A stretch of DNA of 64,000 nucleotides from Prevotella sp. oral taxon 475. Lineage in GTDB: Bacteria; Bacteroidota; Bacteroidia; Bacteroidales; Bacteroidaceae. The notes below the pieces were generated by a model. That model was given only the letters and a program-made list of their open reading frames with translations. It made no database searches and was not told where the DNA came from. The DNA is taken from assembly GCF_018127805.1 (NCBI RefSeq), contig NZ_CP072334.1:1032001-1096000 (forward strand), in the 5' to 3' direction. Position numbers and translations under genes: made by a program. Below, piece by piece: positions 25,638 through 34,985 of this stretch (the stretch's first letter is position 1; the number at the start of each line of letters is the position of its first letter).

Positions 25638-27197
25638 TTAATCTTTTATTATTGGTAATTGAATGGTGAATTTTGTTCCTTTCCCGTATTCACTTTCAAC
25701 GGTTATTTCGCCTTTGTGTAAGTCTACTATTTTCTTGACGTAGGCCAGGCCTAAGCCGAATCCTTTCACATCGTGCACGTTTCCGGTATGTACCCGATAG
25801 AATTTCTCGAACACCTTTCTGAGGTTTTCTTTCTTGATGCCGACGCCTGTATCGCGGACTGAAAGATAGAGAAAGTCTTCGTCGTTCCATGTGCGGATAT
25901 AGATGTCGAGCTTTCCTTCGGGCTTTTTATACTTCACGGCGTTATCCATCAGGTTGAAGATCGCATTCTGAAAGTGCATCTCATCCACATAGATGGTGGA
26001 GTCTACGGCCTCGATATCGGTGTAGATTTTTCCGCCGGTGTGTTCCACACGCAAGGTAAAAGTGTTGGCGATGTTCTCTACCATCTCGTTGAGGTCGAGC
26101 TGTTTCATATTGAAAATAGCCTTCTTGCGGTCGAACATCGACATTTGCAACACTTTTTCAACCAAAAACCTTAGTCGTTTCGATTCGTCGTTGATGACGC
26201 CCCCTAAGTGTTTCATCATCGAAGTGCTTTTTGTCACCGAACTGTCATTCAACATCTGCGCCGCCAACGAGATGCTGCTGATGGGGGTTTTCAGTTCGTG
26301 GGTCATGTTGTTGATGAAGTCGTTGCGCATTTCTGTGTAGCGTTTCTGGCGGAAGATAATAACAATGGTGAAGATAAAGGTCACCAACAGCACCAAAGTG
26401 AATATCACCGACGGTATCATAAACCTCACACTGGAGTAGATATAGCTGTTCATGTCGGGGAAATGTATCTTCACTACGCCCATCTTCGAGGGGGGATCGT
26501 TGCGAAATAACACTTGCGAGTAAGAGCATTCTTCGCCTTCGTCGGCGTAGTCGGAGCAGCGATATACTTCCCTTCCATCAGCCGTCAGCACCGTAAAGTG
26601 GTATTGCAGGTTGATTCCGTTGTTCACCAGTTCGTTCTTTAGGTCTTGATCCAAGAGCTTAAAGTTAATTCGCTCTTTCAAAGGTCTGTCTGATGCCGAG
26701 TAGAGCATGGAGTAAACCACTTCGTCGAGCAGAGCTTTTTGATAAACATATCTGTTCTTAACGATTTCCTGCATGGACTTCGAGGCCTCCGAAAGCGAAT
26801 TTTTGTCGTTGCGAAGTATCATCGCCTTGGGCATCTGAGAGGGCTTGAGCGTGATGGTCTTCAATTCGAACGAAGAGTAGACGGTACCGTCTTTTCCCGA
26901 AACGGAGTACTGATGCGACTGCTGTAAGGTGCCGTCGGGCTGTCCGCTTCTTGTTCCCACCGAGTCGTTGCTGTAGGCTTTGCGCTCGGTTTCGTTGATG
27001 TCTTTCTCCAAATAGCGGAGCGTCTCGTTCACCTCCATATTGCGAGAGGCTTGATATAAAGCACGATTCACCGACTCGTCAAACTGCTCTCTCTTCATGT
27101 CGGCCATCTCTTGGATGTATTTGAGCTGCACGAAGAGAAGCGCAAGAAACGAAGTTCCCATGATGATGGCTATTGTCCAAATCGTTCTTTTCTTCAT
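25638..27197 (-). CDS. rprX: Sensor histidine kinase RprX
   Basis: A 519-residue membrane kinase from the ATG at 27197 (MKKRTIWTIAIIMG). A first membrane helix (about 5-22), a ~230-residue extracytoplasmic sensor segment (with CSDYADEGEECSYS, possibly a disulphide-bonded loop), and a second helix (SVIFTLVLLVTFIFTIVIIF) come first. The DHp domain follows with phospho-acceptor His in NNMTHELKTPISS, then the ATPase domain with N box (FNLMDNAVKYKK), G1 (VRDTGVGIKKE), F box (FEKFYRVHTG) and G2 (GFGLGLAYVKKIV). All catalytic boxes are intact. The partner regulator lies 5 nt downstream. The promoter sits so close to the ATG that the mRNA may be leaderless. Confidence 0.92.
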   Translation of the reverse strand: MKKRTIWTIAIIMGTSFLALLFVQLKYIQEMADMKREQFDESVNRALYQASRNMEVNETLRYLEKDINETERKAYSNDSVGTRSGQPDGTLQQSHQYSVSGKDGTVYSSFELKTITLKPSQMPKAMILRNDKNSLSEASKSMQEIVKNRYVYQKALLDEVVYSMLYSASDRPLKERINFKLLDQDLKNELVNNGINLQYHFTVLTADGREVYRCSDYADEGEECSYSQVLFRNDPPSKMGVVKIHFPDMNSYIYSSVRFMIPSVIFTLVLLVTFIFTIVIIFRQKRYTEMRNDFINNMTHELKTPISSISLAAQMLNDSSVTKSTSMMKHLGGVINDESKRLRFLVEKVLQMSMFDRKKAIFNMKQLDLNEMVENIANTFTLRVEHTGGKIYTDIEAVDSTIYVDEMHFQNAIFNLMDNAVKYKKPEGKLDIYIRTWNDEDFLYLSVRDTGVGIKKENLRKVFEKFYRVHTGNVHDVKGFGLGLAYVKKIVDLHKGEITVESEYGKGTKFTIQLPIIKD

Positions 27198-27202
27198 AAC
27201 CG

Positions 27203-27233
27203 CAAAATTAATCGTTAACACATGCTTTACAAA
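27203..27233 (-). promoter_or_regulatory. Promoter of rprX-rprY, possibly leaderless
   Basis: On the minus strand, TTTG (27233-27230), a 19-bp spacer and TAATTTTG (27210-27203) form a near-perfect consensus. The rprX ATG begins 5 nt after the -7 element, at the expected transcription start. Confidence 0.75.
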
Positions 27234-27354
27234 TGCTTGTGTTAATTTTGTTCTTTAATTTTGTTTGAATTAACATAAAATACAATATGTGATTATAAAT
27301 ATGTAAGTATCTGTATCTTGTAAGGCCTATTTTACGTTGCATTCAATTACACAT

Positions 27355-27386
27355 AAAAAATCCCCGGCAGTGTTAACCGCCGGGGA
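27355..27386 (-). terminator. Terminator of the EF-G2 gene
   Basis: TCCCCGGC (27361-27368) pairs with GCCGGGGA (27379-27386) around a 10-nt loop. On the minus strand the T run (27360-27355) follows, about 40 bp after the EF-G2 stop. Confidence 0.85.
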
Positions 27387-27427
27387 AATCTCACATGATT
27401 TAATTGGATAAAGAGAAAAATGCAAGT

Positions 27428-29590
27428 CTATTCCTCTTCCTTTGCCAACTCCTCTTCGTGCGTTTTGATGAGTTCTTGCTGAATTTCGTTCGGCACGAGT
27501 TCGTAACTGGCAAACTTTGTGGTGAAAGAGGCGCGCCCACCAGTGAGCGAACTCAACGAGATCGAATAGTTTGCGAGTTCTTTCAATGGGATTTTCGCCA
27601 TCAGTTTTTGATAACCGGCCTCGCTATCCATGCCCATAATGAGTGCGCGTCGGCCTTGAAGGTCGCTCATTACGTCGCCCATGAAGTCGTCGGGAACGTA
27701 AACCTCCAGATCGTAGATGGGTTCGAGAATCTTCGGACCTGCTTCTTTAAATGCGTCGGAGAAAGCACGGCGAGCCGCTAACATAAAGGAGAGCTCATTA
27801 GAGTCTACCGGGTGCATCTTACCATCATAGACAATGACGCGCACATCACGAGCATAGCTGCCTGTAAGCGGGCCATGTTCCATACAATCCATGATGCCTT
27901 TGAGAATGGCCGGCATGAAACGGGCATCGATGGCACCTCCAACTACCGAGTTGATGAAGACCAATTTGCCACCCCATTCCAGCGAAATCTCCTCTCGTCC
28001 CTTCATGTTCATCTTCACTTCCTGGCCGTTCAGCTTGTAAGTGGTAGGGTCGGGCATGCCCTCGGCATAGGGTTCGATGATGAGATGAACCTCTCCAAAC
28101 TGCCCTGCACCGCCACTTTGCTTCTTATGTCGGTATTCGGCGTGGGCCGATTTGGTAATGGTCTCTCGGTAAGGAACCTTTGGTTCGCCGAATTTTACTT
28201 GTAGTTTTTCGTTATTCTCCAAGCGCCACTTCAGCGTTCTGAGGTGGAATTCGCCTTGTCCGTGCACAATTGTCTGTCTCAATTCTTTGCTTTGCTCCAC
28301 TACCCAGGTAGGATCTTCCTGATGCATTTTGAGCAATGCCGCCATCAACTTTTCCGTTTCCTGCGAGTTGACGGCTTTGATGGCTCGTGCATACTTAGAG
28401 TTGGGGTATTTGATGAAGTCGAATCGGTTATCGCAATCTTTGGTATTCAGAGTGTTTCCCGTCTTTACGTCTTTCAATTTCACGGTGCAACCGATGTCAC
28501 CGGCATTCAATTGGTCGACAGGAATTCTGTTTGCGCCGGCGCAAGCATAGAGTTGACCGATGCGCTCTTTCGAACCGCGGTCGGCATTGGTGAGATCGTC
28601 TCCTGCTTTCACGCTTCCGCTCATCACTTTGAAGTAAGACACTTCGCCGATATGCGGTTCCAGGCCTGTCTTAAAGAAGTAAATGGAGGTAGGTTGTTTG
28701 GAATCGGCCTCTATTTCTTCGCCACGTGTGTTGTGCAATTTAGGCATTTCGCTCACGAAAGGCACCACATTGCCCAAGAACTCCATCAAACGGCGCACGC
28801 CCATGTCTTTTCCGGCGCACACACAGAAGACGGGGAAGATGCTTCTCGTTACCAAACCCTTTCTGATTCCTTCCCGAAGTTCGTCCTCCGTTAACGATTC
28901 GCTCTCGAAAAACTTCTCCATCAGTTGCTCATCATTCTCTGCAGCCGCCTCGACAAGGGCTTTGTGCAGGGCCAGAGCTTTGTCCATCTCTTCTGCCGGG
29001 ATGTCTTCGATCTTGGGCATACCGCCTGTGGCGTCCCAAGAATACTTCTTCATCACCAGTACATCGATGAGTGCGTTGAATCCCGGTCCTGTTTGTACGG
29101 GGTATTGCACTTGAATACACTTGTCGCCATAGATGTCTTTCATACTGGAAATGATGCTGTCGAAGTCGCATTTATCGGAATCCAGCTGATTCACCAGGAA
29201 GATAACCGGTTTCTTCAGTTTCTCGGTATACCTGAAGTTGTTCTGCGTTCCCACTTCCGGCCCATACTGACCGTTGATGAGAATCACCGCTTGGTCGGTG
29301 ACATTCAGTGCTGTAATGGCACCGCTGACGAAGTCGTCGGCACCGGGACAGTCGATAATATTCAGCTTTTTGTTGTTCCACTCGACATGAAATACGGTTG
29401 GAAAGACCGAATACCCATACTCCTGTTCTACCGGGAAGTAATCGCTCACCGTGTTTTTGGCTTCAACCGTACCACGGCGTTTGATAACACCACTACCAAA
29501 AAGCATTGACTCGGCAAGAGTGGTTTTGCCGGAACCCGCACTGCCAACAAGGGCAATGTTCTTAATTTCATTAGTTTGATAAACCCTCAT
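27428..29590 (-). CDS. EF-G paralogue (EF-G2 type) with altered GTPase centre
   Basis: A 720-residue five-domain translation elongation factor G paralogue. The P-loop is GSAGSGKT (16-23). Switch I reads EQEYGYSVFPT (55-65), where canonical EF-G has an ERERGIT-like motif. G3 is DCPGADDF (80-87), so the catalytic His of the usual DTPGHVDF is Ala84. G4 is NQLD (134-137) and not NKMD. Domains II-V are complete, with the G-domain-distal GSYARDVRVIVYDG and MGMDSEAGYQKLMAKIPL segments. This matches the Bacteroidota EF-G2 group, reported in B. thetaiotaomicron to support translation without GTP hydrolysis during starvation. It is therefore probably a slow-growth factor and not the main fusA, and it lies outside any ribosomal operon. 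Confidence 0.88.
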   Translation of the reverse strand: MRVYQTNEIKNIALVGSAGSGKTTLAESMLFGSGVIKRRGTVEAKNTVSDYFPVEQEYGYSVFPTVFHVEWNNKKLNIIDCPGADDFVSGAITALNVTDQAVILINGQYGPEVGTQNNFRYTEKLKKPVIFLVNQLDSDKCDFDSIISSMKDIYGDKCIQVQYPVQTGPGFNALIDVLVMKKYSWDATGGMPKIEDIPAEEMDKALALHKALVEAAAENDEQLMEKFFESESLTEDELREGIRKGLVTRSIFPVFCVCAGKDMGVRRLMEFLGNVVPFVSEMPKLHNTRGEEIEADSKQPTSIYFFKTGLEPHIGEVSYFKVMSGSVKAGDDLTNADRGSKERIGQLYACAGANRIPVDQLNAGDIGCTVKLKDVKTGNTLNTKDCDNRFDFIKYPNSKYARAIKAVNSQETEKLMAALLKMHQEDPTWVVEQSKELRQTIVHGQGEFHLRTLKWRLENNEKLQVKFGEPKVPYRETITKSAHAEYRHKKQSGGAGQFGEVHLIIEPYAEGMPDPTTYKLNGQEVKMNMKGREEISLEWGGKLVFINSVVGGAIDARFMPAILKGIMDCMEHGPLTGSYARDVRVIVYDGKMHPVDSNELSFMLAARRAFSDAFKEAGPKILEPIYDLEVYVPDDFMGDVMSDLQGRRALIMGMDSEAGYQKLMAKIPLKELANYSISLSSLTGGRASFTTKFASYELVPNEIQQELIKTHEEELAKEEE

Positions 29591-29704
29591 ATCAAAAGAT
29601 TGAATGTGTTAGTAACCGTTTTTTGTGAAGAAAGGATACATTCCCTTTCTCGCCCTCTAAGATATGAATTTTAGGTAAAGCTGCCAAAACATTGCAAAAG
29701 AACA

Positions 29705-29735
29705 GTTGCCTTTTTAAAACATTTTAGTATTTTTG
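29705..29735 (+). promoter_or_regulatory. Promoter of hemW
   Basis: GTTG (29705-29708), a 19-bp spacer and TATTTTTG (29728-29735). The hemW ATG follows 14 nt after the -7 element, giving a very short leader. Confidence 0.6.
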
Positions 29736-29749
29736 GAAGAAAATACAAG

Positions 29750-30901
29750 ATGGCAGGTCTTTATATACATATTCCTTTTTGTGCAAGTCGTTGCATTTAT
29801 TGCGGATTCTACTCCACTACAGCCGTAGCCTCTCAAGATCGCTATACCGATGCCTTGTGTCGGGAGATGCAAATGCAGAAAGATTATTTGTTGAAAGCTC
29901 TCAATGCAACGCCCCACATGGAGCTTTCCACCATCTATTTGGGAGGAGGCACGCCCTCACAGCTTAGCGGTGAGAATCTGGAGAAGCTCTTCGACACTAT
30001 ATATAATAAGGTATATCAAGACCAACTCCCTGTTTCGGCCACTGCGGAAGTAACCATCGAGTGCAACCCCGACGACATCACGCCCCAGTTTGCCAGCATT
30101 CTCTCCTCGCTACCGGTGAATAGAGTGAGCATGGGTGTGCAAACCTTCAGCGACGAGCGGTTGAAATTTCTGCGAAGGCGGCACTCTGCACGTGAAGTAG
30201 ACCAGGCCATCGGCCGCCTAAGACAAGCGGGTATCGGCAATATCAGCATCGATCTGATGTTCGGATTCCCTCAAGAAACAATGGCCGACTGGCGAATCGA
30301 CCTCCAACAAGCTCTCTCTCTTGAGGTGGAACACATCTCGGCCTACAGCTTGATGTACGAGGAGGGAACGGTTTTGTACCGTCTGCAGCAGGAAAAAAGG
30401 GTGAGAGAAACTGACGAAGAAACCAGTCTCGCGATGTACAACCTGCTCATAGACGAACTCACCGCCCACGGTTTCGAGCATTACGAGATCAGTAATTTTG
30501 CCCGACCGGGCTTCCGTTCGCGCCACAACAGCAGCTACTGGCAGGCCGTGAGCTACCTGGGGCTTGGCGCATCGGCCCACTCTTACAACGGCTATAGCCG
30601 GCAATGGAACGTGGCAGATATCCGCCAATATATCGAAGCGATAGAGCGCGGAGTGCTACCGGCAGAAATCGAGACCTTAGATGCCGACACACAGTATAAC
30701 GACAGAATAGCCACCGCCTTGCGAACTCGGGAAGGAATCGATCTCTCTGTTTTGGAAAAGCCTTATCAAACCTATCTGGAAGAGCTGGCCATACCCCACA
30801 TCTGGCGCGGACATCTCGTCTTGAAAGATGGTTGTTTGGCGCTTTCCCGGTCGGGAATCTTTATTAGCGACAGTATCATGGCCGATCTGATGAAAGTGTA
30901 A
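29750..30901 (+). CDS. hemW: Radical SAM haem chaperone HemW
   Basis: A 383-residue radical S-adenosylmethionine protein. The cluster motif is CASRCIYC (Cys11, Cys15, Cys18) in the GLYIHIPFC opening diagnostic of the HemN/HemW group. The next shared motifs are LGGGTPSQL, VTIECNPDD and RVSMGVQTFSDERLKFLRRRH, followed by the C-terminal HemW domain (NSSYWQAVSYLGLGASAHSY). The extra N-terminal cysteine of true HemN oxidases is absent, which favours HemW, a haem-trafficking chaperone, over coproporphyrinogen oxidase. Length is normal for HemW (about 380). It stands alone behind its own promoter, divergent from the EF-G2 gene. Confidence 0.92.
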   Translation: MAGLYIHIPFCASRCIYCGFYSTTAVASQDRYTDALCREMQMQKDYLLKALNATPHMELSTIYLGGGTPSQLSGENLEKLFDTIYNKVYQDQLPVSATAEVTIECNPDDITPQFASILSSLPVNRVSMGVQTFSDERLKFLRRRHSAREVDQAIGRLRQAGIGNISIDLMFGFPQETMADWRIDLQQALSLEVEHISAYSLMYEEGTVLYRLQQEKRVRETDEETSLAMYNLLIDELTAHGFEHYEISNFARPGFRSRHNSSYWQAVSYLGLGASAHSYNGYSRQWNVADIRQYIEAIERGVLPAEIETLDADTQYNDRIATALRTREGIDLSVLEKPYQTYLEELAIPHIWRGHLVLKDGCLALSRSGIFISDSIMADLMKV

Positions 30902-31511
30902 CTTGATCTATTAAATAGAACAATTTTAAGCTGTTAAGAAAAAAGAAGCACCTAAACGAGAATCGCGTAGAGACAAGTCGCCTTGTCTCGGCTTGCAAAT
31001 ATGCGCGTATTGAGTGTGCTTGATAATGAGGAATTTACACAGTTTCTGTTAAATATATTAACGCATAACAAGTCAAAAACAGCGATTTCCGCGTGCTAAA
31101 AGACTGTTTTTGCCGCGCGAAAACTAAGAGATGGGCGTGCGAAAGCTAAGCTTTTGTAGGTAGAGAGCTTAGCTTTTGCAAAAGAAAGGCTCGTTTTCGG
31201 TGTTTTCGACGCTCGTTTTGGGTTTTTGGGGTGCTCTTTTCTTCTCATTCGAAAAATCGTTTTGTAGTGTAAAAAGAAAGTCTTCGCTTTTCGAATTTTG
31301 CGTTTATCCGTAAAATCGAACAATTGTATATGACTCTTCAAAGAATTCGAACATCATGGCGGAAAACGCTTGTTGAAGAGACCAGCAGAGGGTGGTGGCA
31401 TTGCCGGCAGAAAGAATATGTGCTTTCTTCCGACCCTTATCCCAATTAAATATATTAACTTTGCAGAGAAATGAACATCGAATTTTGCTTCTCGAAACAC
31501 CCCTCAACCAG
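30902..31511. other. Intergenic region between hemW and rlmN
   Basis: No gene is seen. It contains a perfect hairpin (GAGACAAG at 30970-30977, CTTGTCTC at 30982-30989, no T tail). It also holds a patch of AGCTAAG-family repeats in which CTAAG/CTTAG words lie at 31124, 31146 and 31168, a 22-bp period. TAACTTTG at 31456-31463 is the likely rlmN -7 element, without a clear -33 partner. Confidence 0.6.
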
Positions 31512-32555
31512 ATGAATAGTGGCAAAAAAATGCTTTTAGGATTGACCCTTGCCGAGCTGAAAACCGTGGCAGGGCAGTTGGGCATGCCTGCTTTCACCGG
31601 CAAGCAGATGGCGGCTTGGCTCTACAAACAGCATGTAGAGGAGATAGACGGGATGACCAACCTGTCGAAAAACAACCGGGCCCTACTGGCTGAAGCCTAT
31701 GAAATAGGATGCGCCAAGCACGTTGATGCGCAATATTCGAAAGATGGAACCATCAAATATCTCTTCCCGACGGAGAACGGACGCTTTGTTGAGACAGTGT
31801 ATATCCCCGATCGCGACCGCGCCACGCTGTGCGTTTCGTGCCAGGTGGGCTGCAAAATGAACTGTCTGTTTTGTCAAACCGGGAAGCAAGGCTTTGAAGG
31901 TAGTCTTACCGTTCGTGACATCCTGAACCAAATTTATGCACTGCCTGAGCGCGAAACGCTGACCAACATCGTGTTTATGGGGCAAGGAGAGCCGATGGAT
32001 AACTTGGATCATGTGCTCAAAGCTACCGAGATTCTCACCGCAGACTATGGTTATGCCTGGAGTCCGAAACGCATTACGGTGAGTAGCGTGGGGGTGAGAG
32101 GGAAACTCAAACGATTTCTCGACGAGAGCGATTGCCATGTGGCCATCAGCATGCACTCGCCTTTGCCCGAGCAACGGGCTCTGTTGATGCCCGCCGAAAA
32201 GGCGATGTCGATAGAGGAAATCGTCGACTTGTTGCACCAATACGACTTCTCGCACCAACGCAGACTTTCGTTCGAATACATCCTCTTCGGCGGTATCAAC
32301 GACTCGATGACCCATGCCCGCGCTATTGTTCGATTGCTCGATGGACTGGATTGCAGGATGAACCTGATTCGTTTTCATCAGATTCCGAATGTGAACTTGC
32401 AGGGGACAGACGAAAAACGGATGGAAAGCTTTCGCGATTATCTCACGGCCCACGGCATTTTCACCACTATACGCGCCAGCAGAGGACAGGATATTTTTGC
32501 CGCTTGCGGTTTGCTGAGCACGGCTAAACAGACGGTCGATGAGCGAAAGACTTGA
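31512..32555 (+). CDS. rlmN: 23S rRNA (adenine-2503-C2)-methyltransferase RlmN
   Basis: A 347-residue radical SAM methyltransferase, started at the ATG at 31512 because it gives the standard family length and LTLAELK opening; an in-frame extension upstream is unlike the family. The cluster motif is CKMNCLFC (Cys114, Cys118, Cys121), followed by QTGKQGF. NIVFMGQGEPMDN, CHVAISMHSP and the C-terminal FAACGLL, with the resolving methyl-carrier cysteine, are all present. It modifies A2503 of 23S rRNA, and in E. coli also tRNA A37, improving decoding. The motifs favour RlmN over the resistance enzyme Cfr. A TAACTTTG element lies about 50 nt upstream. Confidence 0.95.
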   Translation: MNSGKKMLLGLTLAELKTVAGQLGMPAFTGKQMAAWLYKQHVEEIDGMTNLSKNNRALLAEAYEIGCAKHVDAQYSKDGTIKYLFPTENGRFVETVYIPDRDRATLCVSCQVGCKMNCLFCQTGKQGFEGSLTVRDILNQIYALPERETLTNIVFMGQGEPMDNLDHVLKATEILTADYGYAWSPKRITVSSVGVRGKLKRFLDESDCHVAISMHSPLPEQRALLMPAEKAMSIEEIVDLLHQYDFSHQRRLSFEYILFGGINDSMTHARAIVRLLDGLDCRMNLIRFHQIPNVNLQGTDEKRMESFRDYLTAHGIFTTIRASRGQDIFAACGLLSTAKQTVDERKT

Positions 32556-32655
32556 CGGCGGGCTATCGCTATCAACCGGTAGGTGTATCGGAAAGGAAGA
32601 AAAGAAATAGCATCGGGCAGCGAGAAATTGTGCTGCTTACACTAAAATAAAGAAT

Positions 32656-33774
32656 ATGGACGAAAAGAAGATACGCATAGGTATCACCCAGGGCGATACC
32701 AACGGCGTGGGTTACGAACTGATATTCAAAATTTTTGCAGAACCCGAACTCTTGGAACTCTGCACACCGGTGATCTATGGATCGCCGAAAATTGCCACTT
32801 ATCATCGCAAAGCCCTCGAGATGGAGGTGAATTTCAGCATCATCCACCACGCAGATGAAGCTCGGACCGATCGGCTGAACCTGTTGGCCACGACGGAAGA
32901 AGAGGTGAAAGTGGAACTGGGAACACCCAGTGAGGAGAGCGGAAAGGCTGCGCGCAATGCACTGGATAGGGCTTTGGCCGATTGTAAAGAAGGCTTGATA
33001 GACGTATTGGTGAATGCTCCGATCAACGAAAGTACCTTTTTTGCCAAAGACGAGACGAACAAAGATCTCGTGGAATATATCGCTCAAAAACTCGGAGCAG
33101 AGAAAGAACCGGAGATTCTCTCGGTGAACGACCAGTTGCACGTCGCTACCGTGGCAGGCGAAACTGCTATTAAAAACGTGGCGAAAGAGATCACCAAAGA
33201 GAATATCGTGGCAAAGGCTACGTTGATGCACGAAACACTGAAGCGAGACTTTCGGATATCCATCCCTCGTATCGCTGTGCTGGCTCTCAATCCGGAGACG
33301 AGCGAGGGGCAGTTGGGCAAGGAAGAACAAGAGGCAATCGTGCCTGCCATTAAAGAAATGGTGGCCGACGGATTGACGGTTTTCGGGCCCTACCAGGCCG
33401 ATACGTTTTTCGGAGGTAGAGAATACGATGCCTTCGACGGTGTGTTGGCTATGTATTATGACCAAGGAATCACGCCGTTTAAAGCCTTGTCGGTGGAAGG
33501 CGGCGTGCGATTGTTGGCCGGTTTGCCGGTAGTTGTTGCCTCGTCGGACCATGAAGTGAGCTACGACAGAGCCGGACAAGGCCTAACCGACGAGCAGGCT
33601 TTCAGACATGCGCTCTATCTGGCGATGGATGTGTTCCGCAATCGCTTGTCTTACGATCGACCTTTTGCAAATCCTTTGAAAAAGCTCTACCACGAAAAAC
33701 GGGACGAGAGCGAAAAAGTGCGATTCTCGGTGAACAAAAAACGAGGGACAGACGGCGAAAAGAAATCTTCGTAA
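32656..33774 (+). CDS. pdxA: 4-hydroxythreonine-4-phosphate dehydrogenase PdxA
   Basis: A 372-residue enzyme of pyridoxal 5'-phosphate synthesis (DXP-dependent route). It oxidises 4-phosphohydroxy-L-threonine before condensation by PdxJ. Family motifs are visible: GITQGDTNGVGYE at the N-terminus, VNAPINESTFF, the metal-binding segment with HETLKRDF, LALNPETSEGQLGKEE, GPYQADTFFGG and YDQGITPFK. The C-terminal 30 residues (after about 340) are a charged tail beyond the usual end. The next gene begins 3 bp after its stop, suggesting co-transcription. pdxA and a flippase-like gene share no obvious pathway. Confidence 0.95.
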   Translation: MDEKKIRIGITQGDTNGVGYELIFKIFAEPELLELCTPVIYGSPKIATYHRKALEMEVNFSIIHHADEARTDRLNLLATTEEEVKVELGTPSEESGKAARNALDRALADCKEGLIDVLVNAPINESTFFAKDETNKDLVEYIAQKLGAEKEPEILSVNDQLHVATVAGETAIKNVAKEITKENIVAKATLMHETLKRDFRISIPRIAVLALNPETSEGQLGKEEQEAIVPAIKEMVADGLTVFGPYQADTFFGGREYDAFDGVLAMYYDQGITPFKALSVEGGVRLLAGLPVVVASSDHEVSYDRAGQGLTDEQAFRHALYLAMDVFRNRLSYDRPFANPLKKLYHEKRDESEKVRFSVNKKRGTDGEKKSS

Positions 33775-33777
33775 GGA

Positions 33778-34830
33778 ATGAACAAGAAATACCAAAACGG
33801 CTTTTTCATCTTCGGTATGGCAGTGCTTGGGTTGATGATCACCCAACTCGACTTTGCCGAAGTGTGGTCGGGTTTGCAACATACGGGCTATTGGTTTTTG
33901 GCCGTTTTGGGATTATGGTGCGTTCTGTATGTGTTCAACACCGCTGCTTGGTACCTTATTATTAAGGCAGGAGCAAAGAGTGAGAGCCCTTTGCAGGGTC
34001 AACGCAGGGAGAAAGTGGGCTTTTGGTGGCTGTATAAGCTGACAGTGTCGGGTTTTGCCTTAAACTACGCCACGCCGGGAGGGCTGATGGGCGGCGAGCC
34101 TTACCGGGTAATGTCGCTCGCACCTAAGATAGGAACCGAGCGAGCCTCGTCGTCGGTGATTTTTTATGCCATGACTCACATCTTCAGTCACTTCTGGTTT
34201 TGGCTCATTTCCATCCCTCTCTATCTGCTGACGCAGCCGTTGAACGTTCTCACCGCCTTGATGCTGGGGACTGGTGGAGTCTTTTGTGGATTGGGACTGT
34301 GGTTTTTCATCTCGGGCTATCGCAAGGGACTGGCTGTAAGAGCGATGAATCTGTTGCGCCATATTCCCTTCGTGAAGAAATGGGCGAGGCCTTTCATCGA
34401 CCGGCATCGCGGCGAACTGGATACCATCGACTGCCAAATCGCGGCGTTGCATCGGCAGAGCAGGGCCACTTTCATCGCTGCTGTGGGGCTTGAATTGACA
34501 TGCCGGCTTCTTTCGGCTTTGGAAATCTACTTCATCCTTTTGGTCATTCTGCCTGAGGTAAGTTATATACAATGTGTTTTGATCCTGTCCTTTACCAGTT
34601 TGTTTGCTAATCTGCTGTTCTTTATTCCCTTGCAATTGGGGGGCAGAGAAGGCGGTTTTCTCATGTCGACCGCGGGTTTGGGCATTGCGACCAGTGCCGG
34701 GATATTCGTTGCTTTGATTGTGCGGATGAGAGAACTGTTGCTCACGGGTGTGGGATTGCTGCTGATCAAGTTGGGCTCATCTGCTCCCGTCGTTCGAGAT
34801 AAGGAAGAGAGAAACGAACCTAAAGCCTGA
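33778..34830 (+). CDS. Flippase-like (LPG synthase TM-domain, UPF0104) membrane protein
   Basis: A 350-residue integral membrane protein with eight or so helices, of the lysylphosphatidylglycerol synthase transmembrane family. The conserved ALNYATPGGLMGGEPYRV segment (about residues 96-115) is the family core; LGGREGGFLMSTAGLG (about 285-300) is the second conserved block. The catalytic aminoacyl-transferase domain of MprF is missing, so it is probably a lipid flippase-type protein and not a synthase. It begins 3 bp after pdxA. In Bacteroidota such proteins are common and mostly uncharacterised. A weak inverted repeat (CGGGAAAACG / CGCTTTCCCG near 34849-34878) follows. Confidence 0.85.
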   Translation: MNKKYQNGFFIFGMAVLGLMITQLDFAEVWSGLQHTGYWFLAVLGLWCVLYVFNTAAWYLIIKAGAKSESPLQGQRREKVGFWWLYKLTVSGFALNYATPGGLMGGEPYRVMSLAPKIGTERASSSVIFYAMTHIFSHFWFWLISIPLYLLTQPLNVLTALMLGTGGVFCGLGLWFFISGYRKGLAVRAMNLLRHIPFVKKWARPFIDRHRGELDTIDCQIAALHRQSRATFIAAVGLELTCRLLSALEIYFILLVILPEVSYIQCVLILSFTSLFANLLFFIPLQLGGREGGFLMSTAGLGIATSAGIFVALIVRMRELLLTGVGLLLIKLGSSAPVVRDKEERNEPKA

Positions 34831-34911
34831 CAACAGAAAGAAGAAACGGGAAAACGCTCTGACGAACGCTTTCCCGAAGCCTAGATAACACCTCTAAACA
34901 ATGTTATTTAT

Positions 34912-34942
34912 TTTGTACTTATAGCGATTTGAGCTATCTTTG
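34912..34942 (+). promoter_or_regulatory. Promoter of the DUF2723 gene
   Basis: TTTG (34912-34915), exactly 19 bp, and TATCTTTG (34935-34942). The ATG is 44 nt further on. Confidence 0.8.
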
Positions 34943-34985
34943 CAGCCGTTATTTCGAAATAAAACCTTTTTATTTTCACCGATAA

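Noticed and set aside
30970..30989. Terminator of hemW
   Set aside because: The GAGACAAG hairpin is perfect but has no T tract, so it may be a repeat remnant.
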